The notes under the pieces are model-generated. The model was not told the DNA's origin. It searched no databases and saw only the letters and a list, made by a program, of their open reading frames with translations. This document shows, piece by piece, positions 43,982 through 54,092 of a DNA stretch of 64,000 bases. Position numbers and translations under genes: made by a program. The stretch covers positions 2,585,501 to 2,649,500 of the forward strand of contig NZ_LGTC01000001.1 in assembly GCF_001262605.1 (NCBI RefSeq), read 5' to 3'. Within the stretch, counting starts at the first letter, position 1, and the number at the start of each line of letters is the position of its first letter. The stretch comes from Pseudobacteroides cellulosolvens ATCC 35603 = DSM 2933 (lineage in GTDB: Bacteria > Bacillota > Clostridia > Acetivibrionales > DSM-2933).

Positions 43982-44211
43982 ATTTTATCCTCCGTAATAA
44001 CAAAACAATAATTTTATGAATTAAGGAAAATGTTTTGCAAAGATTAATTAAAAATACAAAACCGCAAAACATTTAGTAAATTCATATTACATTATTTCCC
44101 ACCGTTTGCATAACATTTCTGTCCGACAAATTATTGTGCTATCACGCTCATTTTGTGATGATTCTTGTAATATTTAATCTAAGGCATGATTTGAAATATT
44201 AAATCTTTAAC

Positions 44212-44520
44212 CTACATAAGCTTTGTTTTTTTGTCTAAAGCTTTCCCAAAGCTATACCATGAATCTCTAATTTTAAATCTCATTTCCTCATCGAGTGTTC
44301 GCTCAATTACATCATTAAGCTGCCTTTTCATTTCCAGGTATTCCGACATAACAAACTCAGGTTTGTCAAACAACTTCTCCATATTGACAATCCAGTCATT
44401 AATGTGTTCTGATCCAAGATATTCCCTGGATATCTTCTTCTTAAGGTAGACAACTACCAATTTGACGGCCTTCTTCTTAACATCATAATCGGTTAAAGTT
44501 TTTTTTGCATTTCCTTTCAT
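44212..44520 (-). CDS. hypothetical helical protein
   Basis: 102 residues, helical and basic at the N-terminus, with no membrane segment. No motif. Precedes a 400-nt gene-free stretch. Confidence 0.5.
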   Translation of the reverse strand: MKGNAKKTLTDYDVKKKAVKLVVVYLKKKISREYLGSEHINDWIVNMEKLFDKPEFVMSEYLEMKRQLNDVIERTLDEEMRFKIRDSWYSFGKALDKKTKLM

Positions 44521-44844
44521 AACCTTTCACTCCCATAAAAATATGCTATATAAAAATCATTATTAACTTTACATTTGACAGAGCAAATAACTAACGATTC
44601 AACGGGATTTGCTATAGGCAAATGTAAAAATTAATAGACTTTTATATAATTGTACAAAGCCAAAAAAATAACAAAACAACTAATATTACCTTCTGTACAT
44701 ATTTACTTCAAAAGCCGTATATTTTATGGATATAAGATAACAACAAAGTGTGCCAGATATTATTAACCAACCTTAAATTTGGTAATTATACTTATAATTA
44801 ATATTATATATTAGTATTTATTATTATGCAAATATTGCATATAA
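44521..44844. other. gene-free AT-rich stretch
   Basis: About 320 nt with no credible ORF on either strand and no repeat found. It may hold the promoter of the 102-aa gene. Confidence 0.5.
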
Positions 44845-44898
44845 AATAAAGAACGAAATTTCAACTTAATATATTGAAATCTCGTTCTTTATTTTTGC
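44845..44898. terminator. terminator of polysaccharide deacetylase gene
   Basis: AAAGAACGAAATTTCAA and the inverse TTGAAATCTCGTTCTTT form an imperfect 17-bp stem, with T-runs on both strands. Confidence 0.8.
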
Positions 44899-44924
44899 GT
44901 TCCAAATCTACTTATATTTATAAT

Positions 44925-46028
44925 TTAATATGTCACAAGCTTTTTATCCTTTAGACTTGACTTATTAACTCCTTCTTCCTTATCTTTCGGAATTGTTATT
45001 GTTTCAGGATTACCATCACTGACATACTGTTCCGCCCTTGTCAGATTCTTAAGCCACCATTCCAAATCAGCATCAACAGGTTTAATGCCTGATGATCTAA
45101 CCCTATGAGTTGACAAAGGATCAAAATTCTTGCTTACAGGCGAATATGCCGGATCCCATCCAACCTCCACAATTATTTTATTATCATAATTTACGCCTTG
45201 ATATTGACCTTTAATTACATGCTCTTTTAAATTTTTAGACGGCTGACCAAAAGGTAAGGAAAAGAACTTGAAGTTATAGTTAGGAACCAACTCAAGCATT
45301 CTCTTCTGGTTTCCTCCTATTTCCTCATTGATTTTTTCAGCAGTTTTAGCTTCATTGAGATGGATATGATTCATTGTGTGATTTCCAATATCAAATCCTT
45401 TATCAATAAGGTATTTCAATCTTTCAGAAAGCGTACCTTCGCCTTTAAATGTCTCACCACCCAAATTTACAAAGAAAGTACCTTTAAGTCCAAAATCCGG
45501 ATGAGTTTTATTAAATTCCTCCATTATACCTACTGCAGACTTTTTATTAGCTACAAGTCCATTTCCATCCTTGACAAGGTTGAACTGTCCATCTGTACCA
45601 TCATCAAATGTAAAAACCATTGGTATGCATCCAGCCGGAACATTTATATTATTGTTTAAATAGTCTTCCATGCTGATAAGCCTGTACCCTTTTTCATAAA
45701 GCTCTCCCAAAAGCTTTTCAAAACTGCTGAAGGTAGTAGTATATTCACCTTTATCCCATTTGGACGGAGTAAATGTTTCAACAAAATTATGAAACATTAC
45801 AACCATAATTTTTCCCATTTCATTGGGCTTAACCTTGGTTACATCAATGGGTGTAGGCTCTACAGAAGGTTTTGGAGTAGCAATTGTACTTGGCTTTTGT
45901 TCTACATTCATATTGGCTTCAGGACTATTTACAATATTTTGATCCGGCTCATTAACCTTACCACATCCTGACAACAAAACAATAATGCTAAGTAGTAGAA
46001 ATAATTTCCTGTTTAACATTTTTTTCAT
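44925..46028 (-). CDS. polysaccharide deacetylase lipoprotein
   Basis: 367 residues with a lipoprotein signal (LLLSIIVLLSGC, Cys 22). A Pro/Thr linker follows, then a NodB-type deacetylase: VFTFDDG (metal and base Asp), IGNHTMNHIHL (metal His) and FFSLPFGQPS. Such enzymes remove N-acetyl or O-acetyl groups from peptidoglycan, chitin or xylan at the cell surface. Starts with an ATG after GGTGATCAC. Confidence 0.88.
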   Translation of the reverse strand: MKKMLNRKLFLLLSIIVLLSGCGKVNEPDQNIVNSPEANMNVEQKPSTIATPKPSVEPTPIDVTKVKPNEMGKIMVVMFHNFVETFTPSKWDKGEYTTTFSSFEKLLGELYEKGYRLISMEDYLNNNINVPAGCIPMVFTFDDGTDGQFNLVKDGNGLVANKKSAVGIMEEFNKTHPDFGLKGTFFVNLGGETFKGEGTLSERLKYLIDKGFDIGNHTMNHIHLNEAKTAEKINEEIGGNQKRMLELVPNYNFKFFSLPFGQPSKNLKEHVIKGQYQGVNYDNKIIVEVGWDPAYSPVSKNFDPLSTHRVRSSGIKPVDADLEWWLKNLTRAEQYVSDGNPETITIPKDKEEGVNKSSLKDKKLVTY

Positions 46029-46176
46029 TTGTGATCACCCCATTTCAAGAAGTATTTTTATTATATAATATTTCGTTTGCTTTTTACAAATGCAATTTGT
46101 ACCTCAATGCATCTTGAATAATAAGAAATTGCTTCTGAGAAATTTTAATTACTAAATACCACAATTTTCAAAATAT

Positions 46177-46215
46177 AAAAACAGTTGCAATTTTAAGCAA
46201 CTGTTTATTTTTATA
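46177..46215 (-). terminator. terminator of SigI-RsgI fusion gene
   Basis: AAACAGTTGC and GCAACTGTTT form a 10-bp stem followed on the plus side by TATTTTTAT. Confidence 0.7.
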
Positions 46216-46242
46216 ATACTATATTGCATTATATTGTAATCT

Positions 46243-47949
46243 TTATTTAATAGTTACGGTAATTGTTGAACTTGCAGTCGTTCCATATGAATTTGTTGCT
46301 TCACATTTATATGTATATGTACCTGCCTTTTTTGCTATAATCATTCGAGGAATATCCTGTTCCCCAGGACTATTATCATGAGAATTCCTTGTAAAAACAA
46401 CTCTGCCGTTTTCGTAAAGCTTCCATGATGTTGCATTGTTGCCGCCTGCAATTTTCATATGTATTGTATAACTTCCTCCTACACTTACTTCACTGCTATC
46501 TGAAACAATTTGAACAGACCCAGGAACTCCAGTTGCTTTTGTTGTTGCATACCCAACTGACACAGGCTTGTTTGTTGGCTTGTCAGCCGGCTTGGTAGCT
46601 GGTTTTGTTGAAGGCACTGCAGTCGGCTTGACTGAAGGCTTTATAACTTTAGGAGTAGTAAAAGGCTTTGGAGAAGTCGGCTTAGCCTTTACAGGCTCTT
46701 TAGTGGGAACCAAAGCATTTTTAACCGTTGGTACAGGCTTTGTTACTGCAGATCCGGTAGCTAATGGAGTAGGTTTCACATTTACTTCCGGTATAGGTGT
46801 AATTACCGGTACATTTGAATTCTGAACCGGTGTAGGATTTGCTGTGATATCTTCATCCGGAGTACTTTGGGGAATTGCACTTGGCTCATCTGAACTAGAA
46901 TTTGCACCAGTATCTTTGCTCTCGGAATCCTTCTGATCCTCAGTTTTCATATCGCTTTTTTCATTATCCTTTTTGTCATCAGATTCGCTAAATGCTTCTT
47001 TCTCCTTATCGGCAACACTAACAACAGAAGGCTTTGTTCCATTATCCACTCCGTCACTAATAAATTTAAACCCTGTAAAAGCTACGACCGCAACAAGAAT
47101 TATCCCAGCTGCTGCAAAAGAATATTTAAAGGCAGGTACCTTAGAACCGCTTCTAAGATTGGACTTGGTAAAGTAAACCATCTTTCCAAGATCAACAACA
47201 TTACCAAAGCTATTTGTCATATTAAATCTGCCATATCCTGTCATATATATGGCAGTATCCTTTGTTCTCTCAATAACGGTACCTATACTGTCAGCAATTA
47301 TATCATCCGCTTCTATATTTTTTAAATAATTCTTTAAAACATCAAGGTTACTCTTAAGAATCAAAATCAGTGCAATAGTATATTTTCTATTATTTTTCAC
47401 CTTTCTCGCAACAGTAGCATTTAAGCTTGCAAGCTCTTCCACCGAGAGGTTTTTGTCAATTTTCAGGTTGATAAATAAGGACTCGGTATTTAATATTTCG
47501 TTTGCAGCCTTTAATGCTGATTTTATTGACAAATTATCTTTTGGAGTTGATGATATTAGTTGGGGAATAGTTATACCAAACTCCCATAGTTTATGCTTAA
47601 GATGTGCTACATCATCCCTAAAGCTTTTGAGATTTTTTACTCTGTAGTCATCAAGCCATTTTTTAATGACTCCCTGAGCAAACTCTATAAACTCTTCATA
47701 ACTACCCTGCGTAAACTTATCTATAGAATAAATAAACGCAAAAAGTCCTACATGAAACTCCTCACTGTTCTTTTTTATTGTATTGTCTCCTATATACTCG
47801 CAAACAACACCTAACACGAACGTCTCATGCTCACCAATAAAACCTTCCCTGTATGATCTATTACCTTTCTTTACCTGCTGGAAAGTCTCATTGCAGGCTT
47901 CATTCCTTTTCGTTTCTATCTCCGGATTGTTACCTGTTTCCAAAAACAT
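46243..47949 (-). CDS. SigI-RsgI fusion protein with extracellular sensor domain
   Basis: 568 residues. Residues 18-212 align with SigI sigma factors: EEFHVGLFAFIYSIDKF matches EEFSIALIAFNEAIDNF of the local SigI, and LWEFGITIPQLI with RKVKNNRKYTIALILIL matches the C-terminal region. Residues about 222-262 match the RsgI N-terminal anti-sigma domain (GTVIERTKDTAIYMTG). One membrane segment follows (276-297), then a Pro/Thr linker (300-470) and a C-terminal Ig-like, chitinase-A-N-like domain (SWKLYENG, GTYTYKCEATNSYG). Normally SigI and RsgI are separate proteins. The sigma part lacks the YPFTYFD stretch and may be degenerate. Confidence 0.8.
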   Translation of the reverse strand: MFLETGNNPEIETKRNEACNETFQQVKKGNRSYREGFIGEHETFVLGVVCEYIGDNTIKKNSEEFHVGLFAFIYSIDKFTQGSYEEFIEFAQGVIKKWLDDYRVKNLKSFRDDVAHLKHKLWEFGITIPQLISSTPKDNLSIKSALKAANEILNTESLFINLKIDKNLSVEELASLNATVARKVKNNRKYTIALILILKSNLDVLKNYLKNIEADDIIADSIGTVIERTKDTAIYMTGYGRFNMTNSFGNVVDLGKMVYFTKSNLRSGSKVPAFKYSFAAAGIILVAVVAFTGFKFISDGVDNGTKPSVVSVADKEKEAFSESDDKKDNEKSDMKTEDQKDSESKDTGANSSSDEPSAIPQSTPDEDITANPTPVQNSNVPVITPIPEVNVKPTPLATGSAVTKPVPTVKNALVPTKEPVKAKPTSPKPFTTPKVIKPSVKPTAVPSTKPATKPADKPTNKPVSVGYATTKATGVPGSVQIVSDSSEVSVGGSYTIHMKIAGGNNATSWKLYENGRVVFTRNSHDNSPGEQDIPRMIIAKKAGTYTYKCEATNSYGTTASSTITVTIK

Positions 47950-48242
47950 CGCCCCCCTAAAGAAAACTTTACTTACTATATATTTTTATATTATTATATT
48001 TAATTAATAACACTTTTAAGTTATATGTTTTTCAATAATCGTTTTAGATTTCTAATTATTGCAAAACATTTTCCTTGTTTCATATGCTGTGAAAAATTCA
48101 TTTTTATAATGCAAATGCTTATAATACTTTTTCATTCTTTACTACTGAATATTTTAACATACATAATCTAATTACTCAATTATATCAATTAATGTAAACT
48201 GGAAATAGCATGGTTTACATCAAGTATAATAAAATTTTTAAG

Positions 48243-48764
48243 TTAATCATTAATTTGGGTTGTAGTATTGTACAAGTCGCTTAAACTGCCTTTTTCCTGC
48301 ATCCAAACCATCTCATTAACACCATAAAAGCCTTTATCTGGATAGGATTTATTTTTTGTATAATTTGCAATATATCCTGACTTAAATTCATCTGTTGTTT
48401 TATGATTTATATATTCATCATAAGCCTTTTGCGAACAAAATATATCAATAGCCACCGGATCCTTGTCCTTGCTGAGTCTCTTAATAAGTTCAATTATGTC
48501 ATCCTTCTTACTATCCGGTTTAATAAGTATCATCGCCCCATATCCCTTATCTATTTGAAATGGCTTAAATTGACTTAAAATGGTATACTCAATATTTTCC
48601 TTTTGAACGGATTGAGATGGATCCACTGTAAATACAGCTGCAGGCGGAATAGTAGGGTTAGCACCTTTTTCATCTGTACTGTTTTGAGTTTTATCTCCGC
48701 TTGAACAACCCTGAAGACCTAAAAATAAAGACAATAGCACTATAGCTAACTTTTGTTTCTTCAT
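48243..48764 (-). CDS. lipoprotein, hypothetical
   Basis: 173 residues with lipobox LFLGLQGC (Cys 20) and a Ser/Thr-rich start of the mature protein. A compact alpha/beta domain follows (DDIIELIKRLSKDKDPVAIDIF). The family is not recognised. Confidence 0.75.
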   Translation of the reverse strand: MKKQKLAIVLLSLFLGLQGCSSGDKTQNSTDEKGANPTIPPAAVFTVDPSQSVQKENIEYTILSQFKPFQIDKGYGAMILIKPDSKKDDIIELIKRLSKDKDPVAIDIFCSQKAYDEYINHKTTDEFKSGYIANYTKNKSYPDKGFYGVNEMVWMQEKGSLSDLYNTTTQIND

Positions 48765-48944
48765 AGTTTACATTCCTTTCATCTACCGACGATAATCTCT
48801 ATATATTTTTATTTTTATTGTTTTGGTGAAAATCATTATATATAATATATTAAATAAGTTTTTAAAATTTTTCTACATATTTATAACATTTAATAATTGT
48901 TATAAGAACATTGGTTATTTTGAAAAAATAAATCTGGTCAATGG

Positions 48945-49018
48945 AGCATTTCAAAAAGCTGAATATAAATGTGATAATACAAAAAATACTTAAATAATAT
49001 ATTTTTTGAAATGCCCTT
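48945..49018. repeat. MITE-like inverted repeat, copy 2
   Basis: GAGCATTTCAAAAAGCTGA pairs with TTTTTTGAAATGCCC at the other end. Its ends resemble copy 1 at 43674-43753, while the middle is different. Confidence 0.6.
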
Positions 49019-49161
49019 ATATAATGAATTATAACCTTAAGCACACAAATTGTAAATTATAATTATTTTTTGTATTATCTGGACGCAAAATTACAGAAGG
49101 TTTATAAGATATTTTAATGATTTTTTACTAAAGATAAATATATAAAACAGGAGATTTACAA

Positions 49162-50085
49162 ATGAAAACAAAATTAATATTTATTTTTGTCATCATGGCT
49201 TTTTTAGTATCATGCTCCAATACCATGGGCAATGATTACAGCACTAATGAAAACCCACCAATCAAAAAGCCAATTATAAAAGATGAACCTATTGGAAATC
49301 CGAAACCAGCCGCACAGTCTTCTTTGCTAAAAGTTCATTTTATTGATGTAGGACAGGGAGACAGCATATTCATCTCCACACCTTCAGGTAAAGCAATGCT
49401 TATCGACGGAGGTAAAAACGATAAGAGCAGTTTAGTAAAAGACTATATAGAGTCACTCGGGTTTAATAAAATTGATGCTGTTGTCGGCACTCACCCTCAC
49501 GAAGATCATATTGGCGGTCTGGATGTTGTAGTAGATAATTTTGATATCGGAAATATATATCTTCCAAAAAAATCAAGTACCACAAAAACTTTCGAGGACC
49601 TATTAATTTCAGTAAAAAACAAGGGTCTCAAAATAAAAACAGCAGCAGGAGGTATAAGCTTAAATTTGGACCCCTTGGTAAAAATACAAATACTCGCACC
49701 AGTAAATACAAATTATGAAGACATTAATAATTACTCAGCAGTAATAAAAGTTACATATAAAAATAACTCGTTCCTTTTTACAGGTGATGCAGAAGCTTTA
49801 TCTGAAAAAGAAATGCTTTCAACGGGCTATAACCTTGAAGCTAATGTGCTGAAAATTGGGCATCACGGAAGTAGCTCTTCAACCTCTGCTAAATTTCTGC
49901 AGGCTGTTAAACCGGATTTTGCCATAATCTCCGTATCTTCTGATAATGAGTACAATCATCCACATCAAATCACTCTAAAAAGGTTATCTTCTGCCAATGT
50001 AAAAACCTACAGAACCGACATGTTTGGTACAATAACCGCACTTTCTGATGGTAATACAATAAAATTTGAAACTGCTAAAAGGTAA
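49162..50085 (+). CDS. ComEC/Rec2-like metallo-beta-lactamase lipoprotein
   Basis: 307 residues with lipobox AFLVSC (Cys 19). The metallo-beta-lactamase domain has DVGQGDSIFI, GTHPHEDHIGG (HxHxDH), FLFTGDAE, KIGHHGSS and SVSSDNEYNHPH. The family acts extracellularly on DNA or phosphodiesters; this copy lacks the ComEC channel. AGGAG precedes the ATG. The DUF3006 gene follows 27 nt later. Confidence 0.88.
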   Translation: MKTKLIFIFVIMAFLVSCSNTMGNDYSTNENPPIKKPIIKDEPIGNPKPAAQSSLLKVHFIDVGQGDSIFISTPSGKAMLIDGGKNDKSSLVKDYIESLGFNKIDAVVGTHPHEDHIGGLDVVVDNFDIGNIYLPKKSSTTKTFEDLLISVKNKGLKIKTAAGGISLNLDPLVKIQILAPVNTNYEDINNYSAVIKVTYKNNSFLFTGDAEALSEKEMLSTGYNLEANVLKIGHHGSSSSTSAKFLQAVKPDFAIISVSSDNEYNHPHQITLKRLSSANVKTYRTDMFGTITALSDGNTIKFETAKR

Positions 50086-50112
50086 TAAAATTTTAATTTG
50101 ATGAGGTGTATG

Positions 50113-50328
50113 AAAATGAAAATTATTATTGATCGTTTTGAAGGGGAATATGCTGTTTGCGAAACTGAAGATAAAAAATTGATTAACATTGATAAAGATT
50201 TAGTACCTTTCGATGCAAAAGAAGGTGATATTTTAAATATTGACGGCGATATCATCACACTTGATACAGAAACCACCATAAAAAGAAAAAAAGATATAGA
50301 TAAGTTGGTTGATGAACTTTGGGAGTAA
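50113..50328 (+). CDS. DUF3006 protein
   Basis: 71 residues from the ATG at 50113 (AGGTG upstream; three more starts are possible). IDRFEGEYAVCETED and IPFDAKEGDIL-like strings are typical of DUF3006, a small beta protein usually beside ComEC-like hydrolases. Role unknown. Confidence 0.8.
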   Translation, partial: KMKIIIDRFEGEYAVCETEDKKLINIDKDLVPFDAKEGDILNIDGDIITLDTETTIKRKKDIDKLVDELWE

Positions 50329-50356
50329 TGGAGGCAAACGTCCTCATTACTCCCAT
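50319..50356. terminator. bidirectional terminator
   Basis: GGAGTAATGGAGG pairs with CCTCATTACTCC. The stem overlaps the DUF3006 stop codon and is shared with convergent thrS. Confidence 0.7.
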
Positions 50357-50396
50357 TATATTGTATAATTGTACGTTTAAAATTTTAATGTTTTTG

Positions 50397-52331
50397 TTAT
50401 TTACTTTTTTGTGCTATTTCCAGGAGAACTCTATTTAAGAATTCGTCAATCGGCATAGCACCCAGGTCACCATCTTTTCTTGATCTCACAGCAACTGCCC
50501 TGTTTTCCATTTCCTTATCACCTATTACAACCATGTAAGGAACCTTATCAAGCTGTGCTTCTCTTATTTTGTAACCTATTTTTTCATTCCTAAGATCTAC
50601 TTCAACCCTCATTCCTTTCTCTTCAAACATCTTTTTAAGCTCAAGAGCATAACTATGGTGCTTGTCGATCAATGGGAGAATCTTTACTTGCACAGGCGAC
50701 AACCATGTGGGGAATGCACCTGCATACTTTTCGATGAGCAGTGCTAAAGTTCTTTCGTAGCATCCTATTGAAGTTCTGTGGATTACGTATGGGTATTGCT
50801 TCTGTCCGTCACTGTCAACATACTGCATGCCGAATTTTTCTGCCAACTGGAAGTCTATCTGAACTGTAATCAGTGTATCTTCCTTACCATGAACATTCCT
50901 TATCTGTATATCAAGTTTTGGACCATAGAATGCAGCTTCTCCTTCTTCCTCCTTGTACTTTATGCCAAGGTGATCAAGTATTTGCCTCATCCTATTTTGT
51001 ACTTCTTCCCACTGTTCTTCTGTTCCAATGTACTTTTCCTTGTTATTGGGATCCCATTTTGAGAAGCGGTAGGAAACATCCTCATCCAACCCTACAGTTT
51101 TAAGCATAAAATTTGCTAAATCAACACATCCGGCAAATTCCTCCTCCAATTGGTCCGGAGTACATGCTAAATGTCCTTCTGAAATTGTAAACTGTCTTAC
51201 TCTTATTAACCCATGCATTTCACCTGAAGATTCGTTCCTAAAAAGTGTTGATGTTTCATTAAATCTCATAGGCAGTTCTCTATAACTTCTAAGTCTTGCA
51301 AGGTACACCTGGAACTGGAACGGACATGTCATTGGTCTCAAGGCAAAAACTTCTTCATCGTTTTCGTCTCCCATAATGAACATCCCGTCACGGTAGTGGT
51401 CCCAGTGCCCTGATATTTTATACAAATCACTTTTAGCCATAAATGGTGTCTTTGTAAGCATATAACCGCGGCGTTCTTCTTCATCCTCAACAAATCTTTG
51501 TAATATTTGAATGACTTTTGCACCCTTTGGCATCAAAATAGGCAGACCCTGGCCGATATAATCGACTGTAGTAAACAGTTCAAGCTCACGGCCCAGTTTG
51601 TTGTGATCCCTTTTCTTAGCCTCTTCAAGCCTTGTAATATACTCATCCAGCTCACTTTTTTTGTTGAAGGATGTTCCGTAAATTCTTTGGAGCATTTTAT
51701 TCTTCTCGCTTCCCCTCCAGTAAGCACCTGCTACCGAAAGAAGCTTGAAAGCCTTTACTTTTCCTGTTGAAGGAAGATGTGGACCTGCACACAGATCAAC
51801 AAAATCGCCCTGCTTATAGAAGGATATTTCTTCGCCTTCCGGAAGGTCTTTAATTAGTTCAACCTTGTATGGTTCACCTTTTTCTTCCATAAACTTAATA
51901 GCTTCATCTCTAGGTAATGTAAACCTTTCCAGTTGAAGATCCTCTTTAATAATTTTCTCCATTTCCTTTTCTATTTTTCCAAGCTCTTCTAATGCTAAAG
52001 TAGTATCCATATCAAAATCATAATAAAATCCTGTCTCTATAGAAGGACCTATAGCAAGCTTTGCATTTGGATATAACCTTTTTACCGCTTGGGCCATAAT
52101 GTGAGAAGTTGTATGCCTGTATGCATACTTGCCCCCATCATCGTCAAATGTAAGCAGGCTGAGCCTGCAGTCACTCTGGAGCTTAAAACTTAAATCCTTT
52201 ACCTGTCCGTCAACTTCACCTGCCAATGCTACCCTTGCAAGACCAGCACTGATGCTTTCTGCAACTTCTCTTATAGTAATACCCTCGTTATATTCTTTTA
52301 CACTTCCATCCTTTAACTGAATATTAATCAT
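50397..52331 (-). CDS. thrS: threonine-tRNA ligase
   Basis: 644 residues from the ATG at 52331, preceded by GACAGGAGGAATAAAA. Order: TGS domain (1-60), SAD editing domain with HTTSHIMAQAV and DLCAGPHLPSTG, class II catalytic core with MTCPFQF zinc Cys, motif 2 RFNETSTLFRNE, motif 3 GCYERTLALLIEKYAG, and C-terminal anticodon-binding domain. It charges tRNA-Thr. A T-box leader lies directly upstream. Confidence 0.97.
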   Translation of the reverse strand: MINIQLKDGSVKEYNEGITIREVAESISAGLARVALAGEVDGQVKDLSFKLQSDCRLSLLTFDDDGGKYAYRHTTSHIMAQAVKRLYPNAKLAIGPSIETGFYYDFDMDTTLALEELGKIEKEMEKIIKEDLQLERFTLPRDEAIKFMEEKGEPYKVELIKDLPEGEEISFYKQGDFVDLCAGPHLPSTGKVKAFKLLSVAGAYWRGSEKNKMLQRIYGTSFNKKSELDEYITRLEEAKKRDHNKLGRELELFTTVDYIGQGLPILMPKGAKVIQILQRFVEDEEERRGYMLTKTPFMAKSDLYKISGHWDHYRDGMFIMGDENDEEVFALRPMTCPFQFQVYLARLRSYRELPMRFNETSTLFRNESSGEMHGLIRVRQFTISEGHLACTPDQLEEEFAGCVDLANFMLKTVGLDEDVSYRFSKWDPNNKEKYIGTEEQWEEVQNRMRQILDHLGIKYKEEEGEAAFYGPKLDIQIRNVHGKEDTLITVQIDFQLAEKFGMQYVDSDGQKQYPYVIHRTSIGCYERTLALLIEKYAGAFPTWLSPVQVKILPLIDKHHSYALELKKMFEEKGMRVEVDLRNEKIGYKIREAQLDKVPYMVVIGDKEMENRAVAVRSRKDGDLGAMPIDEFLNRVLLEIAQKSK

Positions 52332-52427
52332 TTTTATTCCTCCTGTCATCCATAAAAAATTCCTTGCAATTATACAATCTTGATTATGTCTTGAGAAATT
52401 GTGGTGAACAATACATCATAATTTCCC

Positions 52428-52740
52428 AGGCACTAAAAAACTCCCATCCCTTACAACGTAAGGGACGAGAGTTATATCCCGTGGTTCCACCCTAATTTTT
52501 ACTCAAATTAGATATTTAAGCATTGATATTAGATTTTACATATCAATACTTAACCTAAATGACTATAACGTAAGTCAACGTTTAAGCTCAGAGGTGGTCT
52601 TCAATTTTACTTTCCTTAAAAGCACTCCCAGCCCTTGACCTGATACTTGCAATCATTATACAAGGATGCTTTCTCTCTTTGAGGAACTATAAAATCTACT
52701 CTTCTCGTCACTGCTCAATAATAGTATTTAATATTAAAAG
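52428..52740 (-). promoter_or_regulatory. T-box leader of thrS
   Basis: On the minus strand the conserved T-box GGGTGGAACCACGGG lies at 52492-52478, followed by a terminator (CTCTCGTCCCTTAC pairing with GTAAGGGATGGGAG, then TTTTTT). Upstream, GAAGACCACCTCTG may contain the Thr specifier ACC. Uncharged tRNA-Thr should stabilise the antiterminator. Confidence 0.92.
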
Positions 52741-52760
52741 TACTTATTCTTTTAATGTAG

Positions 52761-53256
52761 CTAGCTATATGTTTATGTTTATTATATCTGTATAAAAAAA
52801 CATTGTCAACAACATAGCTTGGTATTTTATTGATGTTTAGGAAATCTTGATTTATCTAAATATCAATTTCTCACAGCAACATAATGTTTGCAAAATCATT
52901 TCATTATTTTATTCTTGCACAATTACCAAAAAAATATATTTTTCTTACAAACCCACCCAAAAATAAAATTTATCTTGTATAATATAATTAAGTTGATAAA
53001 TAAAAAATATTCAACAACAAAAATAATTATTTCATCTATAAACTGGGGACTTTATATTTTTAAATTATACACTTTTGCATAGTATTTATTTTATAGGTAT
53101 AGTTAGTTGATGCAAAAGTGATAAAGAGTGCAGCAAAGATATAAATAATGCTGCATAATACTTGAAAATAAAACTGATTGATTTAAAGGCAATTTCCCAG
53201 ATATAAAAAACCTGGTAAATTATCCTGAAGAGTTAATTTCAAGGGGAAGTGAAATC
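52761..53256. other. gene-free AT-rich region upstream of sigI
   Basis: No credible ORF on either strand. It should hold the promoters of thrS and sigI, but I could not identify a consensus with confidence. Confidence 0.5.
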
Positions 53257-54021
53257 TTGCTTAATTTTTTCCATTACAAAAAGGAAAAATCAAAAGACAT
53301 AAGTATAAACGATATTATCATTAGAATCAAAAAGGGCGATAAAGAGTTAAAAGAGTGCTTCCTTAATGACTATAAACCTTTTATAGCCAAGGTAGTCTCT
53401 CAAATCACGGGTAAATATATTTATCCTGAAGAAAGTGAAGAATTCTCTATAGCTTTGATAGCTTTTAATGAGGCTATTGACAATTTTAATGAAAATACCA
53501 ATGGTAATTTTTTGAGTTTTTCCAAACAAAATATTAAATGGAAGCTGATAAACTATTACAAAAAGCACTCTAAAGACAAGAACGTGTATCCATTTACATA
53601 TTTTGACAATGATAACAACAATGATTTTGAAGAGCGATACCTGACAATTGAATCAAACCAGGTTTATGAGTCTATCGAAAGAAAAGAACAGATTGTTCAC
53701 TTTACGAAAAAGCTTAATGATTTTGGAATTACCTTTGAAGATTTGCTGGTTTCAGGGCCAAAGCACAAAGATTCCAAGGAACTATTGATGGGTATAGCAA
53801 ATGAGATTTTTTCCAGGAAAGAAATCTATAATAAACTTTTAAGTCAGAAGAGCATACCTGTAAACGATCTTTTAAAGGTTACCTCCGTCAGCAGGAGAAC
53901 TATAGAAAGAAACAGGAAGTTTATTATAGCTGCATGCTTAATTTTTAATGAAGATTTCGACTTTTTAAGAAACAGAAAAAATACTTCCAGTATACACAAA
54001 AGTTGCCATATTCAAGATTAA
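53257..54021 (+). CDS. sigI: SigI-family RNA polymerase sigma factor
   Basis: 254 residues with a TTG start at 53257 after AAGGGGAAG. Matches SigI: LKECFLNDYKPFIAKVVSQITGKYI, SEEFSIALIAFNEAIDNF, YPFTYFD and a C-terminal helix-turn-helix (TSVSRRTIERNRKFIIA). In cellulosome-forming clostridia such factors control scaffoldin and enzyme genes. The rsgI gene follows 71 nt later. Confidence 0.9.
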   Translation: MLNFFHYKKEKSKDISINDIIIRIKKGDKELKECFLNDYKPFIAKVVSQITGKYIYPEESEEFSIALIAFNEAIDNFNENTNGNFLSFSKQNIKWKLINYYKKHSKDKNVYPFTYFDNDNNNDFEERYLTIESNQVYESIERKEQIVHFTKKLNDFGITFEDLLVSGPKHKDSKELLMGIANEIFSRKEIYNKLLSQKSIPVNDLLKVTSVSRRTIERNRKFIIAACLIFNEDFDFLRNRKNTSSIHKSCHIQD

Positions 54022-54092
54022 AACAACTGATATAGCAATTGTTGACTTCTATTTATATTATTTTATATATGTTATTACACAGAAAAGAGGTA

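Noticed and set aside
43797..43997. Plus-strand 66-aa ORF
   Set aside because: The minus strand holds a 57-aa gene with a strong ribosome site over the same bases.
46568..46825. Plus-strand 85-aa ORF rich in Gly/Val/Thr
   Set aside because: It is the antisense of the Pro/Thr linker of the SigI-RsgI fusion.
52888..53082. 64-aa ORF upstream of sigI
   Set aside because: Low-complexity AT-rich frame with no ribosome site.
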